Source: Burkholderiaceae bacterium (lineage in GTDB: Bacteria > Pseudomonadota > Gammaproteobacteria > Burkholderiales > Burkholderiaceae_C). From it: a stretch of 64,000 nucleotides of DNA. The stretch spans positions 310,001 through 374,000 of the forward strand of contig JACKLO010000007.1 in NCBI GenBank assembly GCA_024235915.1, written 5' to 3'. This document shows, one piece after another, positions 25,349-33,725 of the stretch. The notes under the pieces are model-generated. The model had not been told where the DNA came from. It did no database searches and saw nothing but the letters and a program-made list of their open reading frames with translations. Position 1 is the stretch's first letter. Each line of letters begins with the position of its first letter. The position numbers and the translations under genes were made by a program.

Positions 25349-25912
25349 ATGCCCCAAGCCGTTGCCCTCGAACACGCCAGCCGCCTCGTCAACCACGGCC
25401 CCACGGTGCTCGTGACCACCGAACACGGTGGCCGCTGCAACGTCATGGCTGCCGCCTGGTCGATGCCGGTGGAGTTCACGCCACCGCGCATCGCGGTCGT
25501 CGTGGACAAGGCCACGTTTACCCGTGAACTGCTGGTGGCCAGCGGCCGCTTCGGCCTCTGCCTGCCGTGCCCGCCCTTGGCCGATCTGAGCTTCGCCGTC
25601 GGCAGCGAGAGTGGCCGCGACGTCGACAAGTTCACCCGCCACGGCATCGGCTTCACGCTTGGGCCGGTGCTGGGCCTGCCGTGGATCGACGGCTGCGTGG
25701 CCTGGCTGGAACTGCGCCACATCCCCGAAGCGCACACCGAGCAGGCCTACGACACGGTGTTCGGGGAAGTCGTGTCGGCGGCTGCCGACCCGCGCGTGTT
25801 CAGCGCCGGCCGGTGGTCCTTCCGCGACGACAACACCGACCTGCACACGCTGCACCACCTGGGCGCCGGCAGCTTTTCCGTGCCCTCACGCGTGATTCAG
25901 GCACGGCGCTGA
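25349..25912 (+). CDS. flavin reductase-like FMN-binding protein
   Basis: Protein of 187 residues of the flavin reductase-like (FMN-binding split barrel) family. Visible are TTEHGGRCNVMAAAWSMPV, the typical substrate/flavin strand, and LAFxLP-like LCLPCPPLADLSFAVG. Such proteins reduce or bind FMN and often supply reduced flavin to oxygenases; no partner is obvious here. Its 3' end overlaps the convergent Fur-family gene by 16 nt. Confidence 0.83.
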   Translation: MPQAVALEHASRLVNHGPTVLVTTEHGGRCNVMAAAWSMPVEFTPPRIAVVVDKATFTRELLVASGRFGLCLPCPPLADLSFAVGSESGRDVDKFTRHGIGFTLGPVLGLPWIDGCVAWLELRHIPEAHTEQAYDTVFGEVVSAAADPRVFSAGRWSFRDDNTDLHTLHHLGAGSFSVPSRVIQARR

Positions 25913-26319
25913 CGGTTTGTGGACCCCGGTGAAGGCGTACGTGCCATGGCCGGCTGACAGTCGGCACAGCGCCCGTAGAGCGTCAGCTCGTGGTCGCTGA
26001 CGGTAAAGCCCGGCGGCGCCAACCGCGACAGGTCGCCCGGGCAGGCATGCACGTCGAACACCCGCCCGCAGGCCTGGCACTGGAAGTGGTGGTGGTGGCC
26101 ATGGCCCACGGGCTCATAGCGCGGGTTCTCGCCCGGCAGGGCCACCAGCTTCACCGCGCCTTCGTCGAGCAGCGCCTTCAGGTTGCGGTAGACGGTGGCG
26201 ATGCCCAGGCCCGGCACCTGCTGTTGCGCGGCGGCCAGCACCTCCTGCGGCAGAAGCGGGCGTTGCGCTGCCTCGATGGCGTCGCGGATCGCGCTGCGCT
26301 GGCGGGTCGATCGTTCCAT
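25897..26319 (-). CDS. zur: Fur-family transcriptional regulator, probably Zur
   Basis: Metal-responsive repressor of 140 residues. The N-terminal winged helix (QRSAIRDAIEAAQRPLLPQE, then GIATVYRNLKALLDEG) binds DNA. The C-terminal metal domain has HGHHHHFQCQACGRVFDVHAC and a second CADC pair that would hold structural zinc. It is divergent from znuCBA, 55 nt away, which makes Zur the likeliest member; Fur or PerR is not excluded. ATG 26319 was preferred because it begins the conserved domain; a longer start at 26376 would overlap znuC. Confidence 0.82.
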   Translation of the reverse strand: MERSTRQRSAIRDAIEAAQRPLLPQEVLAAAQQQVPGLGIATVYRNLKALLDEGAVKLVALPGENPRYEPVGHGHHHHFQCQACGRVFDVHACPGDLSRLAPPGFTVSDHELTLYGRCADCQPAMARTPSPGSTNRQRRA

Positions 26320-26351
26320 GGCCGGCAATTGTGGCGGACTTGACTGATAAT

Positions 26352-26372
26352 GCGATCTCAAAAGCAGATCGC
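26352..26372. promoter_or_regulatory. dyad overlapping the znuC translation start region (candidate Zur operator)
   Basis: A perfect 7-bp inverted repeat, GCGATCT and AGATCGC, with a 7-nt centre, ending 2 nt before the znuC ATG in the zur/znuC divergent gap. The position suits repression of both genes, or masking of the ribosome site. No classical Shine-Dalgarno is visible here. Sequence agreement with known Zur boxes is weak. Confidence 0.4.
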
Positions 26373-26374
26373 CC

Positions 26375-27175
26375 ATGCTCCGGCTTCACGACCTCACGCT
26401 CGGCTACGACCGTCACCCAGCCGTGCACCACCTCGGCCTCGCGGTCGAAGACGGTGCGCTGCTGGCCGTCGTCGGCCCCAATGGCGCGGGCAAGAGCACC
26501 CTGCTCAAGGGGATCGCCGGCCTGCTGCGGCCGATGTCGGGCCGCATCGAACGCACGCCATCGCTCACGCGCCTGGCCTACCTGCCGCAGCACGCGGAGG
26601 TCGACCGCAGCTTCCCCGTACGCGTGGCCGACGTGGTGGCCATGGGCCTGTGGGCCGAACTCGGCCCCTGGCGGCGGCTGAACCGAGCCCACCACGACCG
26701 CGTGGCGCAGGCGCTGGAGGCCGTGGGCCTGCAAGGATTCGGGCAGCGCACGCTGGACACGCTCTCCGGCGGCCAGTTCCAGCGTCTGCTGTTCGCCCGC
26801 CTGATGCTGCAGGACGCGCGCCTGATCCTGCTCGACGAGCCCTTTGCCGCGGTCGACGAAGCCACGGTGGACGCGCTGATGGCGCTGGTGCAGGTCTGGC
26901 ATGCGCAGGGGCGCACAGTGCTGGCGGTGCTGCACGACCTGGCCCGCGTGCGCCAAGCCTTCCCGCAGACCCTGCTGCTGGCGCGCGAGGCCGTGGCCTG
27001 CGGGCCCACCGCCGAGGTGCTGACGCCGGCACACCTGGCGCGCACGCGAGGCATGGTGGAAGCCTTTGACGACCATGCCGCAGCCTGTGACGCGCCGGAA
27101 GCGATGACCGAGCCGCATGTGCATGCCGACGGGCACGGCCATGAGCATGCCCACGGGCATGGCCATCGGCACTGA
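26375..27175 (+). CDS. znuC: zinc ABC transporter ATP-binding protein
   Basis: Cytoplasmic ATPase of a high-affinity zinc importer, 266 residues. Walker A is GPNGAGKST (near 34-42), the signature LSGGQFQR near 130, Walker B LILLDEPFAA, and the switch His is in VLHDLARV. The last ~20 residues form a His-rich tail (HVHADGHGHEHAHGHGHRH). Such a tail is unusual on the ATPase subunit and may sense or store zinc. It is first in the znuC-znuB-znuA-zrgA-like operon and divergent from the Fur-family gene. Confidence 0.92.
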   Translation: MLRLHDLTLGYDRHPAVHHLGLAVEDGALLAVVGPNGAGKSTLLKGIAGLLRPMSGRIERTPSLTRLAYLPQHAEVDRSFPVRVADVVAMGLWAELGPWRRLNRAHHDRVAQALEAVGLQGFGQRTLDTLSGGQFQRLLFARLMLQDARLILLDEPFAAVDEATVDALMALVQVWHAQGRTVLAVLHDLARVRQAFPQTLLLAREAVACGPTAEVLTPAHLARTRGMVEAFDDHAAACDAPEAMTEPHVHADGHGHEHAHGHGHRH

Positions 27176-27190
27176 AAACACCGCAGACGC

Positions 27191-28066
27191 ATGAGCACGC
27201 CCCTGATGCAGTGGCTCGGCCCCTTCGCCGAGTTCGCCTTCATGCAGTACGCGCTGGCCGGCTTGCTGGCGCTCTCGCTGTCCGCGCCGCCCGTGGGCGT
27301 GTTCCTGATGCTGCGCCGCATGAGCCTGACCGGCGACGCCATGGCCCACGCCATCCTGCCGGGTGCGGCGCTGGGCTACCTGGTGGCTGGGCTGTCGCTG
27401 GGCGCGATGACGCTGGGCGGCCTGGCCGCCGGCCTGCTGGTGGTGGCGCTCTCGGGCATCGTCACCCGCAGCACGGTGCTGCGCGAGGACACGGCCCTGG
27501 CTGCGTTCTACCTGCTGTCGCTGGCCGCGGGCGTGATCATCATCTCGTCGCAGGGCCGCAACGTGGACCTGCTGCACGTGCTGTTCGGCAGCGTGCTGGC
27601 GCTGGACGGCGCCGCCGTGCAGTTCCTTTGGGGCGTGGCCGCCGCCACCGTGGCGGCGCTGGCGCTGCTGTACCGGCCGCTGGTGCTGGAATGCCTGGAC
27701 CCGGCCTTTCTGCGGTCGGTGAGCCGGCTCAGCCCGGTGGCCCACCACGGCTTCCTGGCGCTGATGGTGCTCAACCTGGTGGCCGGCTTCCAGGCCTTGG
27801 GCACGCTGCTGGCGGTGGGCCTGATGATCCTGCCCGCCGCCTCCGCCCGCTTCTGGGTGCGCGAACTGCGGCAGATGCTGTTGCTGTCCTGCGCCTTCGG
27901 CGCCCTCGGCAGCCTGGGGGGCCTGTGGCTGTCGTGGCGGCTGGACCTGCCCACCGGGCCCACCATCGTGCTGGCCCTGGGCGGGCTGCTCGGCGTGTCC
28001 ATGCTCGCGGGCCCGCGTGGTGTGCTGCGTGAGCGCCTGCTGCCGGTGCGGCATCTTCGCGCCTGA
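27191..28066 (+). CDS. znuB: zinc ABC transporter permease
   Basis: ABC-3 family inner-membrane permease of 291 residues with about eight helices. Typical sequences are MLRRMSLTGDAMAHAILPGA (the coupling region with Asp and His) and GTLLAVGLMILPAASARFW. It works with ZnuC and ZnuA to import Zn2+; Mn2+ or Fe2+ cannot be excluded from the permease alone. It follows znuC by 15 nt. Confidence 0.92.
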   Translation: MSTPLMQWLGPFAEFAFMQYALAGLLALSLSAPPVGVFLMLRRMSLTGDAMAHAILPGAALGYLVAGLSLGAMTLGGLAAGLLVVALSGIVTRSTVLREDTALAAFYLLSLAAGVIIISSQGRNVDLLHVLFGSVLALDGAAVQFLWGVAAATVAALALLYRPLVLECLDPAFLRSVSRLSPVAHHGFLALMVLNLVAGFQALGTLLAVGLMILPAASARFWVRELRQMLLLSCAFGALGSLGGLWLSWRLDLPTGPTIVLALGGLLGVSMLAGPRGVLRERLLPVRHLRA

Positions 28067-28099
28067 GCCTGCTTTGCTGCGCTGACCTGGTCCGATTCC

Positions 28100-29020
28100 A
28101 TGCAGTTCCCATCCTTTCTGCGCCTCATCGCCCTGTCTGCCGGTGTGCTCCTCCCAGCGGCCCTCCAGCCCGCCCTGGCCGCCGAGCCGCCTTTGCCGGT
28201 GGTCGCCAGCTTCAGCCTCCTCGGCGACCTGGTGCAGCAGGTGGGCGGCGAGCGTGTGCAGGTCAGTCTGCTCGTGGGGCCGGACAGCGACGCCCATGCC
28301 GTGCAGCCCACACCCTCCATGGCGCGCCAGGTGGCCGGGGCTGCGGTGCTGTTCTCCAACGGCCTGGGTTTCGAGGGCTGGATGGACCGCTTCCTGCGCG
28401 CTGCAGCGTTCCGCGGCCGGCATGTGGTGGTCAGCGACGGCCTCCAGCCGCGCGCCGCGGCCGATGCGCATGGACACGGGCACGGCCACGACGTGGACCC
28501 CCATGCCTGGCAGGATGCGCGGCTCGCCCAGCACTACGTGGCGCGCATCGCCGAGGGCCTGTGTGCCGCCGATGCCAGCCACTGCGCCGGCTACCGCGAG
28601 TGTGCCGCCGCCACCACTCAACGGCTGCAGGCGCTGCATGCACGCATCCAGGCGGCCTGGGCGGCAGTGCCGCCGGTGCGGCGGGTGGTCATCACCACGC
28701 ACGAGGCCTTCGGCTACTACGGTGCTGCGTACGGCGTGAAGTTCCTGGCCGCGCAGGGCCTGTCGTCGGCCGCCGAACCCACGCCGCGCGCCATCGCCGA
28801 GCTGGTGCGCCAGATCCGGGCCAGCGGCACGCGGGCGCTGTTCCTGGAGCGGGCCGGTGACCCTCGGCTGATGGAACGCCTGGCGCGTGAAACCGGGGCC
28901 GTCATCGGCGGCAGCCTGTACGCCGACGCCTTGTCAGGCCCGGGTGGCCCGGCCGCCAGCTACGAGGCGCTGATGGACCACAACACGCGCGTGCTGGTGC
29001 AAGCCCTGGAGGCCCGATGA
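28100..29020 (+). CDS. znuA: zinc ABC transporter periplasmic binding protein
   Basis: Cluster A-I (ZnuA/TroA) binding protein of 306 residues with a Sec signal (cleaved near LAAEPP, ~residue 28). Zn ligands are expected at H74 (DAHAVQPT region), the His after the DVDPHAWQD motif, and H in TTHEAFGYY, plus Asp near the C-terminus. A short charged loop with HGHGHGHD precedes DPHAW, as in other zinc-type binding proteins. Its stop overlaps the next gene by 4 nt. It delivers zinc to ZnuB. Confidence 0.92.
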   Translation: MQFPSFLRLIALSAGVLLPAALQPALAAEPPLPVVASFSLLGDLVQQVGGERVQVSLLVGPDSDAHAVQPTPSMARQVAGAAVLFSNGLGFEGWMDRFLRAAAFRGRHVVVSDGLQPRAAADAHGHGHGHDVDPHAWQDARLAQHYVARIAEGLCAADASHCAGYRECAAATTQRLQALHARIQAAWAAVPPVRRVVITTHEAFGYYGAAYGVKFLAAQGLSSAAEPTPRAIAELVRQIRASGTRALFLERAGDPRLMERLARETGAVIGGSLYADALSGPGGPAASYEALMDHNTRVLVQALEAR

Positions 29021-29565
29021 AAGACAGCCTCCGTCTCTGGTGGGTTGCAACGTCGCTGACCGGTTTGGCCGGTGTGGCCGGGCCGGCAGCGTGGGCACAG
29101 GGACACGCCCACGTGCACGGCCAGGCCCAGCTGGAGGTGGTGTTGGACGGCGCGGAACTGCAGATCACGCTATCGGCACCGCTCGACAGCCTCGTCGGCT
29201 TCGAACATGCGCCGCGCACGGCGGCGCAGCGGCAGACGGCGGAGGCCGCATTGCGCAGCCTGGTCGACCCGGCCCAGCTGTTCAGCCTGCCGCCGGCCGC
29301 CGGCTGCACGCTGCAGGACAAGTCGGTCGACGCGCCCACGCTGCAAGCCGCGCCGGGCGCTGCAAAGTCCGGCGAACATGCCGACCTGGACGCCACCTGG
29401 CGCTTCGGCTGCAGCGCGCCGGCGCAGCTGGACCGCGTCAAGCTGTCATTGTTCGAGCGCTTTGCGCCCATGAAGCGACTGACGGTGCTGGTGGCCGGCC
29501 CGGCCGGGCAGGGCCGCTACCCGCTGCGCCGTGGCGCCGCGGCCGAGGTGCCGCTGAAGCGCTGA
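29017..29565 (+). CDS. DUF2796 (ZrgA-like) zinc-uptake accessory protein
   Basis: Exported protein of 182 residues. The signal peptide ends near AWAQ, and the mature N-terminus HAHVHGQAQLEVVLDG is the DUF2796 hallmark. In Vibrio, ZrgA of this family takes part in zinc uptake together with a periplasmic partner. Here it is translationally coupled to znuA (ATGA overlap), which supports a zinc role. Two Cys residues (GCTL and FGCSA) may form a disulfide. Confidence 0.82.
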   Translation: MKDSLRLWWVATSLTGLAGVAGPAAWAQGHAHVHGQAQLEVVLDGAELQITLSAPLDSLVGFEHAPRTAAQRQTAEAALRSLVDPAQLFSLPPAAGCTLQDKSVDAPTLQAAPGAAKSGEHADLDATWRFGCSAPAQLDRVKLSLFERFAPMKRLTVLVAGPAGQGRYPLRRGAAAEVPLKR

Positions 29566-29641
29566 ACGTGGCCGGCCGCCCAGGCGTGGCGGCGCGTTCG
29601 AAACTGAGCGAACGGACTCGGCGGCGTGGCCGGCTCAGCCG

Positions 29642-32600
29642 TCAACCGCACTGCCCCACGTAGCCGCAGGCGGTGCAGAAATCGCAGCCGTCCTTGTGGA
29701 TCATCGTGGCGTTGCCGCATTCCGGGCACGGTTTGCCGGCCTGCGGCAGCACGGTGGCCCCCGGCGTGCTGCCGGCAGCGTCAGGATTGGCCAGCACGCC
29801 CATCTCGCGCAGCGGGAAGCCGGCCTCGTCCAGCACACCCAGCATGGCGTAGCGGTGGATGACCAGCCGTGCCAGGTAGGCCACGGTGCTGGGCCAGACC
29901 TGCTGGCGGCGTTCGCCGTTCGGCAGCCCAGGCACGAAGGCCATGAAGTGGCCCAGCGGTTCGGCGTAGTTGAGCAGCTTGCGCAGCTTCATGCCGATCC
30001 AGGCAGGATCGATCACGCGCATGTCCAGCGACAGCACGCGCGCCAGGCCATCGAGCGCGCGCGGGTAGTTGCCGGCCAGGCCCATGGCGCAGGGGCGGGT
30101 CACGGTGCTGCCGTCGGGCGCGACCAGCGCGACCTCCTTGAGTGTGAGCGTGAAGCGTTCGCCGGTGGCCGGGTTGTCCACGTCCACCGCCCAGGCCAAG
30201 GTGCCGGACGTGCCGGTGCGGGGTTCCTCGCGGCTGAACATGGCGTCCAGCACCGGCGTCGGCCCCCCCGAACCGTCGGCGTTCGCCAGCGCGCCGCGCT
30301 GTTCGCAGCGCCAGCGCAATACCGCGGCGGTGGCGGCCACCACCCCAGGGAACAGCCGCTTGCTGCCGTCGGGCGGAAACGGCATCTCGAAGGCCCGCTC
30401 CTCGGCCACGGTGGCCAGGGCGTCGAGCTTGAGCTTCAGCCAGGCCGCGTCGTTGCTGCGCAGGTCCATCGACAGCGCCTTGGCCAACGCGCCCAGGCCG
30501 CGCGGCTGCTCGGCGCCGTTGACCCAGACCTCGAACACGCGTGAGCGGCCTTCCGCGTCGTCCGGCAGTTCGCCGACGAAGAGCGCGAAGTCACCGAACG
30601 GGTGCTGGATCATGTAGCTCCAGGCCGGGTTGCCCGCCGGCAGTTCCGGTCGGCCGGGCCAGCGCAGGCTGGCCAGCACCGGGGCCGGCAGCTTGTCCAG
30701 GCGCAGCCGCTGGTCGGGGTGTTCGCCGGGGTCCGTGTTCGGCACCTGCAGCGCCGGCGTGGGGGCGGTGGGGGTGGTGCTCAGCACCGCGCCGAGCACG
30801 CTGTTGGGGCGGTAGGTGGCCAGGCCCTTCAGGCCCGCCTGCCAGGCCTGCAGGTAGAGGTCGCGGAAGTCGGCATAGGGGTAGTCCGCCGGCACGTTGA
30901 CCGTCTTGCTGATGGATGTGTCGACCAGCGGCGCCACCGCCGCCACCATCGCGGCATGGGCCTGGGCGCTCATCTCCAGCGCGGTGACGAAGGCGTCGGT
31001 CAACGGTGCGGCTTCGCCCTTCAGGTGCCGGTACATGCGCCAGGCGTGGTCCTCCACCGCGTAGGCCTGCGTCGTGCCGTCGGCCATGCGCTTCTTGCGC
31101 GTGTAGGTCCAGCTGAACGCGGGTTCGATGCCGTTGCTGGCGTTGTCGGCGAAGGCCAGGCTGATGGTGCCCGTGGGCGCGATCGACAGCAGGTGCGAAT
31201 TGCGGATGCCCTGGGCGCGGATCTTCTCCTTCAGCGCCGCCGGCAGCCGGCTGGCGAAGCGGCCACCGCTGAGGTAGAGGTCGCGGTTGAAAAGCGGGAA
31301 GGCGCCCCGTTCGGCCGCGAGCTCGCTGCTGGCGCCGTAGGCGGCGTCGCGCATCACGCTGGCGATGCGGCGGGCGGCGTCGCGCGCGGCTTCGGTGTCG
31401 TAGCGCAGGCCCAGCATCACCAGCGCATCGCCCAGGCCGGTGAAACCGAGGCCCACGCGCCGCTTGGACATGGCCTCGGCGCGCTGTTCGGGCAACGGCC
31501 AGACGGTGACGTCGAGCACGTTGTCCAGCATGCGTACGGCCACGGCGCAGACGTCGGCGAAGGCGGCGTCGTCGAAGCGCGCCGCGGCGTCGAACGGGTC
31601 GCGCACGAAGCGCGTGAGGTCCACGCTGCCCAGGCAGCAGCAGCCGTGCGGGGGCAGGGGCTGTTCGGCGCAGTTGTGCACCATCAGCCCATTGGCATCG
31701 AAGGCGTGCACATCGGCCACGGTGACGTCGAAGACGTCAGCGTCGCCATCCGGTTCCAGGCCTTCGACCACGGCCACGAAGCGTTCGCGGTTGGGTATCC
31801 GGCGATACGCGGCCAGCGCGGTCGCCAGGCGCGCTGACTTGTCGCTGTCGGCAAAGCCGACCCATTCGGCGAACCGGTGCAGGTTCTCACCCGCAATCAC
31901 CAGTTCGGACAGTTCGCGTTGTGCATAGGCGCGCGTGCCGCCTCGTCCGTCGGGCAGATCGATCTCACCGGCTGGCCGGCGCCCGCGGTACACCGTCGCA
32001 GCGATGCCCATGCGCAGCAGCATGCGTTGCACGGCGGCCAGCAGACCGGCATCGGCCTGGGTCAGGCGCACGCTCACGCCCTTGTGCTGCGAGCCCTGCA
32101 CCGAGCCGTCGGCGTCGAACAGGCCACGCAGCAGACCCCGGCAGAACGCGGCACTGCCGGTTTCGATGCGAGGCGTGATCGTCTTGTGGCCCGGCGCCAT
32201 GCCCATGTCGAATGCCAGGTCGCGCAGTGCGGCGGATGCCAGGCGGCATTCGCCCCGGCTGACGATGGGCCGTTGCCAGCCGCGGAAGTCGGCCCGATGT
32301 GGCAACTCAGCAATGGCGGTTTCCACTGCCCGCATCACGCCGCTCGCGCCGCTGGCCGAGAGGGCCAGGGCCGCGTCTTCTGCCGTGGCATTGGCAGCGC
32401 GCTGCGCCGGCGCCCAGACCGACAGCACCGCCTTGCGGTGGCCGAGATGGCCGTCGCCGATCAGCAGGCCCAGCAGGTAGCCCTGGGCCACCGTGCCGTG
32501 GCCCGGCCAGCCCTGCATGCGGCGATGGTCCTGCAGCACGATGGCATCACCAGGCTGCAGCGCGCCGGCGGCGCACCACTCGGCATGCTGCAGATAGCGT

Positions 32601-33715
32601 GTCTGCTTCGTCACCCGCCGTACCGGGTGGTCGTGCGTCAGGCGCAAGGCGTGGCCTTCCCGGGTGCGCAGTTGCAGCACGGGCTTGCGCCCGGTCGGGA
32701 AGAAGCCTTCAGACTCCGTGCGGTGCGGCTGGCCATCGACGATGGCCTCGAAACGTTGACCGACCAGGTCGGCCACCTGGCGTGGCCCCTCGGACGTCTG
32801 CACCCAGGTGTCGGCCGTGACGCAGGGGTTGGTGCTGGCGATCGTCTCGCAGTACCCGAGGTTGTTGTCGGCGTTGATGCGGTCCAGGAACAGCACGCCG
32901 GGCTCAGCGTGGTCGTAGGTGGACCGCATCACCTGGTCCCACAGCTCGCGCGCCGGCACGCGGCGGTAGACCCACAGGCCGTCGGCGCGCTGGTGTGCGC
33001 CCGCTGCCTTGAGCTTGGCGCCGGGTTCGGCCCGGTGCACCAGCTCAACCTCGGTGCCGTCGATCACCGCCTGCATGAAGGCATCGGTGACGCCGACCGA
33101 GACGTTGAAGTTCTTCAGGTCGCCTTCGTCCTTGGCGTGGATGAAGGCTTCGATGTCCGGATGGTCGCAGCGCAGCACGCCCATCTGTGCGCCGCGGCGG
33201 CTGCCGGCGGATTCCACGGTCTCGCAGCTGCGGTCGAAGACCCGCATGTAGCTCACCGGGCCGCTGGCGCTGCTGGCGGTGCTGGTGACGGCGGCCCCGG
33301 CCGGGCGGATGCGGCTGAAGTCGTAGCCCACGCCACCCCCGCGGCGCATGGTCTCGGCCGCCTGCGCCAGCGCGGTGTAGATGCCGGGGAAGCCGTCCTC
33401 TGCCTCGGTGATGCTGTCGCCCACCGGCTGCACGAAGCAGTTGATCAGCGTGGCGGCCAGGTCGGTGCCGGCGGCCGACGCGATGCGGCCTGCGGGCACG
33501 AAACCGCGCTGCTGGGCGTCCAGGAAGCGGGCCTCCCAGTGGGCCCGCCGCTCCGGGGCCTCCACCGCGGTCAGGGCGCGCGCGACGCGTCGGCGCACGT
33601 CGTCGGCGCTGGTCTCGTCGCCCTTGGCGTATTTCTCCAGCAGCACCTCGGCGCTGATGGGCTGGGCGGCCAGGGTCTGGCGGGTGGGGGCGGTGGCGGT
33701 GGGGATGGTGGTCAT
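29642..33715 (-). CDS. nrdJ: adenosylcobalamin-dependent (class II) ribonucleotide reductase with intein
   Basis: B12-dependent enzyme that makes deoxyribonucleotides without oxygen. The precursor has 1357 residues; removing the intein (298-681) leaves 973. Exteins show FVPAGRIASAAGT, GGGVGYDFSRIRP, GVLRCDHPDIEAF (Cys183, likely disulfide partner) and the finger loop N296-P-C-A-E after splicing, with C682 as the thiyl-radical cysteine. SIAPTGTISLAFADNASNGIEP is split between the usual phosphate-binding segments. The C-terminus carries TSCPD-type domains and a zinc ribbon (CPECG and CDFCTACG). ATG 33715 has AAGGA upstream and is 10 nt from nnrS, so they are probably co-transcribed. Confidence 0.95.
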   Translation of the reverse strand: MTTIPTATAPTRQTLAAQPISAEVLLEKYAKGDETSADDVRRRVARALTAVEAPERRAHWEARFLDAQQRGFVPAGRIASAAGTDLAATLINCFVQPVGDSITEAEDGFPGIYTALAQAAETMRRGGGVGYDFSRIRPAGAAVTSTASSASGPVSYMRVFDRSCETVESAGSRRGAQMGVLRCDHPDIEAFIHAKDEGDLKNFNVSVGVTDAFMQAVIDGTEVELVHRAEPGAKLKAAGAHQRADGLWVYRRVPARELWDQVMRSTYDHAEPGVLFLDRINADNNLGYCETIASTNPCVTADTWVQTSEGPRQVADLVGQRFEAIVDGQPHRTESEGFFPTGRKPVLQLRTREGHALRLTHDHPVRRVTKQTRYLQHAEWCAAGALQPGDAIVLQDHRRMQGWPGHGTVAQGYLLGLLIGDGHLGHRKAVLSVWAPAQRAANATAEDAALALSASGASGVMRAVETAIAELPHRADFRGWQRPIVSRGECRLASAALRDLAFDMGMAPGHKTITPRIETGSAAFCRGLLRGLFDADGSVQGSQHKGVSVRLTQADAGLLAAVQRMLLRMGIAATVYRGRRPAGEIDLPDGRGGTRAYAQRELSELVIAGENLHRFAEWVGFADSDKSARLATALAAYRRIPNRERFVAVVEGLEPDGDADVFDVTVADVHAFDANGLMVHNCAEQPLPPHGCCCLGSVDLTRFVRDPFDAAARFDDAAFADVCAVAVRMLDNVLDVTVWPLPEQRAEAMSKRRVGLGFTGLGDALVMLGLRYDTEAARDAARRIASVMRDAAYGASSELAAERGAFPLFNRDLYLSGGRFASRLPAALKEKIRAQGIRNSHLLSIAPTGTISLAFADNASNGIEPAFSWTYTRKKRMADGTTQAYAVEDHAWRMYRHLKGEAAPLTDAFVTALEMSAQAHAAMVAAVAPLVDTSISKTVNVPADYPYADFRDLYLQAWQAGLKGLATYRPNSVLGAVLSTTPTAPTPALQVPNTDPGEHPDQRLRLDKLPAPVLASLRWPGRPELPAGNPAWSYMIQHPFGDFALFVGELPDDAEGRSRVFEVWVNGAEQPRGLGALAKALSMDLRSNDAAWLKLKLDALATVAEERAFEMPFPPDGSKRLFPGVVAATAAVLRWRCEQRGALANADGSGGPTPVLDAMFSREEPRTGTSGTLAWAVDVDNPATGERFTLTLKEVALVAPDGSTVTRPCAMGLAGNYPRALDGLARVLSLDMRVIDPAWIGMKLRKLLNYAEPLGHFMAFVPGLPNGERRQQVWPSTVAYLARLVIHRYAMLGVLDEAGFPLREMGVLANPDAAGSTPGATVLPQAGKPCPECGNATMIHKDGCDFCTACGYVGQCG
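31673..32824 (-). mobile_element. intein with LAGLIDADG homing endonuclease inside NrdJ
   Basis: In-frame 384-residue insert between P297 and C682 of NrdJ. It begins CVTADTWVQT (block A, Cys1) and has block B around RLTHDHPV (residues 359-364). Two LAGLIDADG-type motifs follow, GYLLGLLIGDGHLG (412-425) and GLLRGLFDADGSV (527-539). The end is DVTVADVHAFDANGLMVHN (blocks F and G), with penultimate His, terminal Asn and extein Cys at +1. All residues needed for protein splicing are present. The +1 Cys is the catalytic radical cysteine of the reductase. Confidence 0.95.
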
Positions 33716-33725
33716 GGCGGGTCCT

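Noticed and set aside
26320..26376. Longer start of the Fur-family gene at 26376
   Set aside because: It would overlap the znuC start and cover the dyad; the conserved domain begins at 26319.
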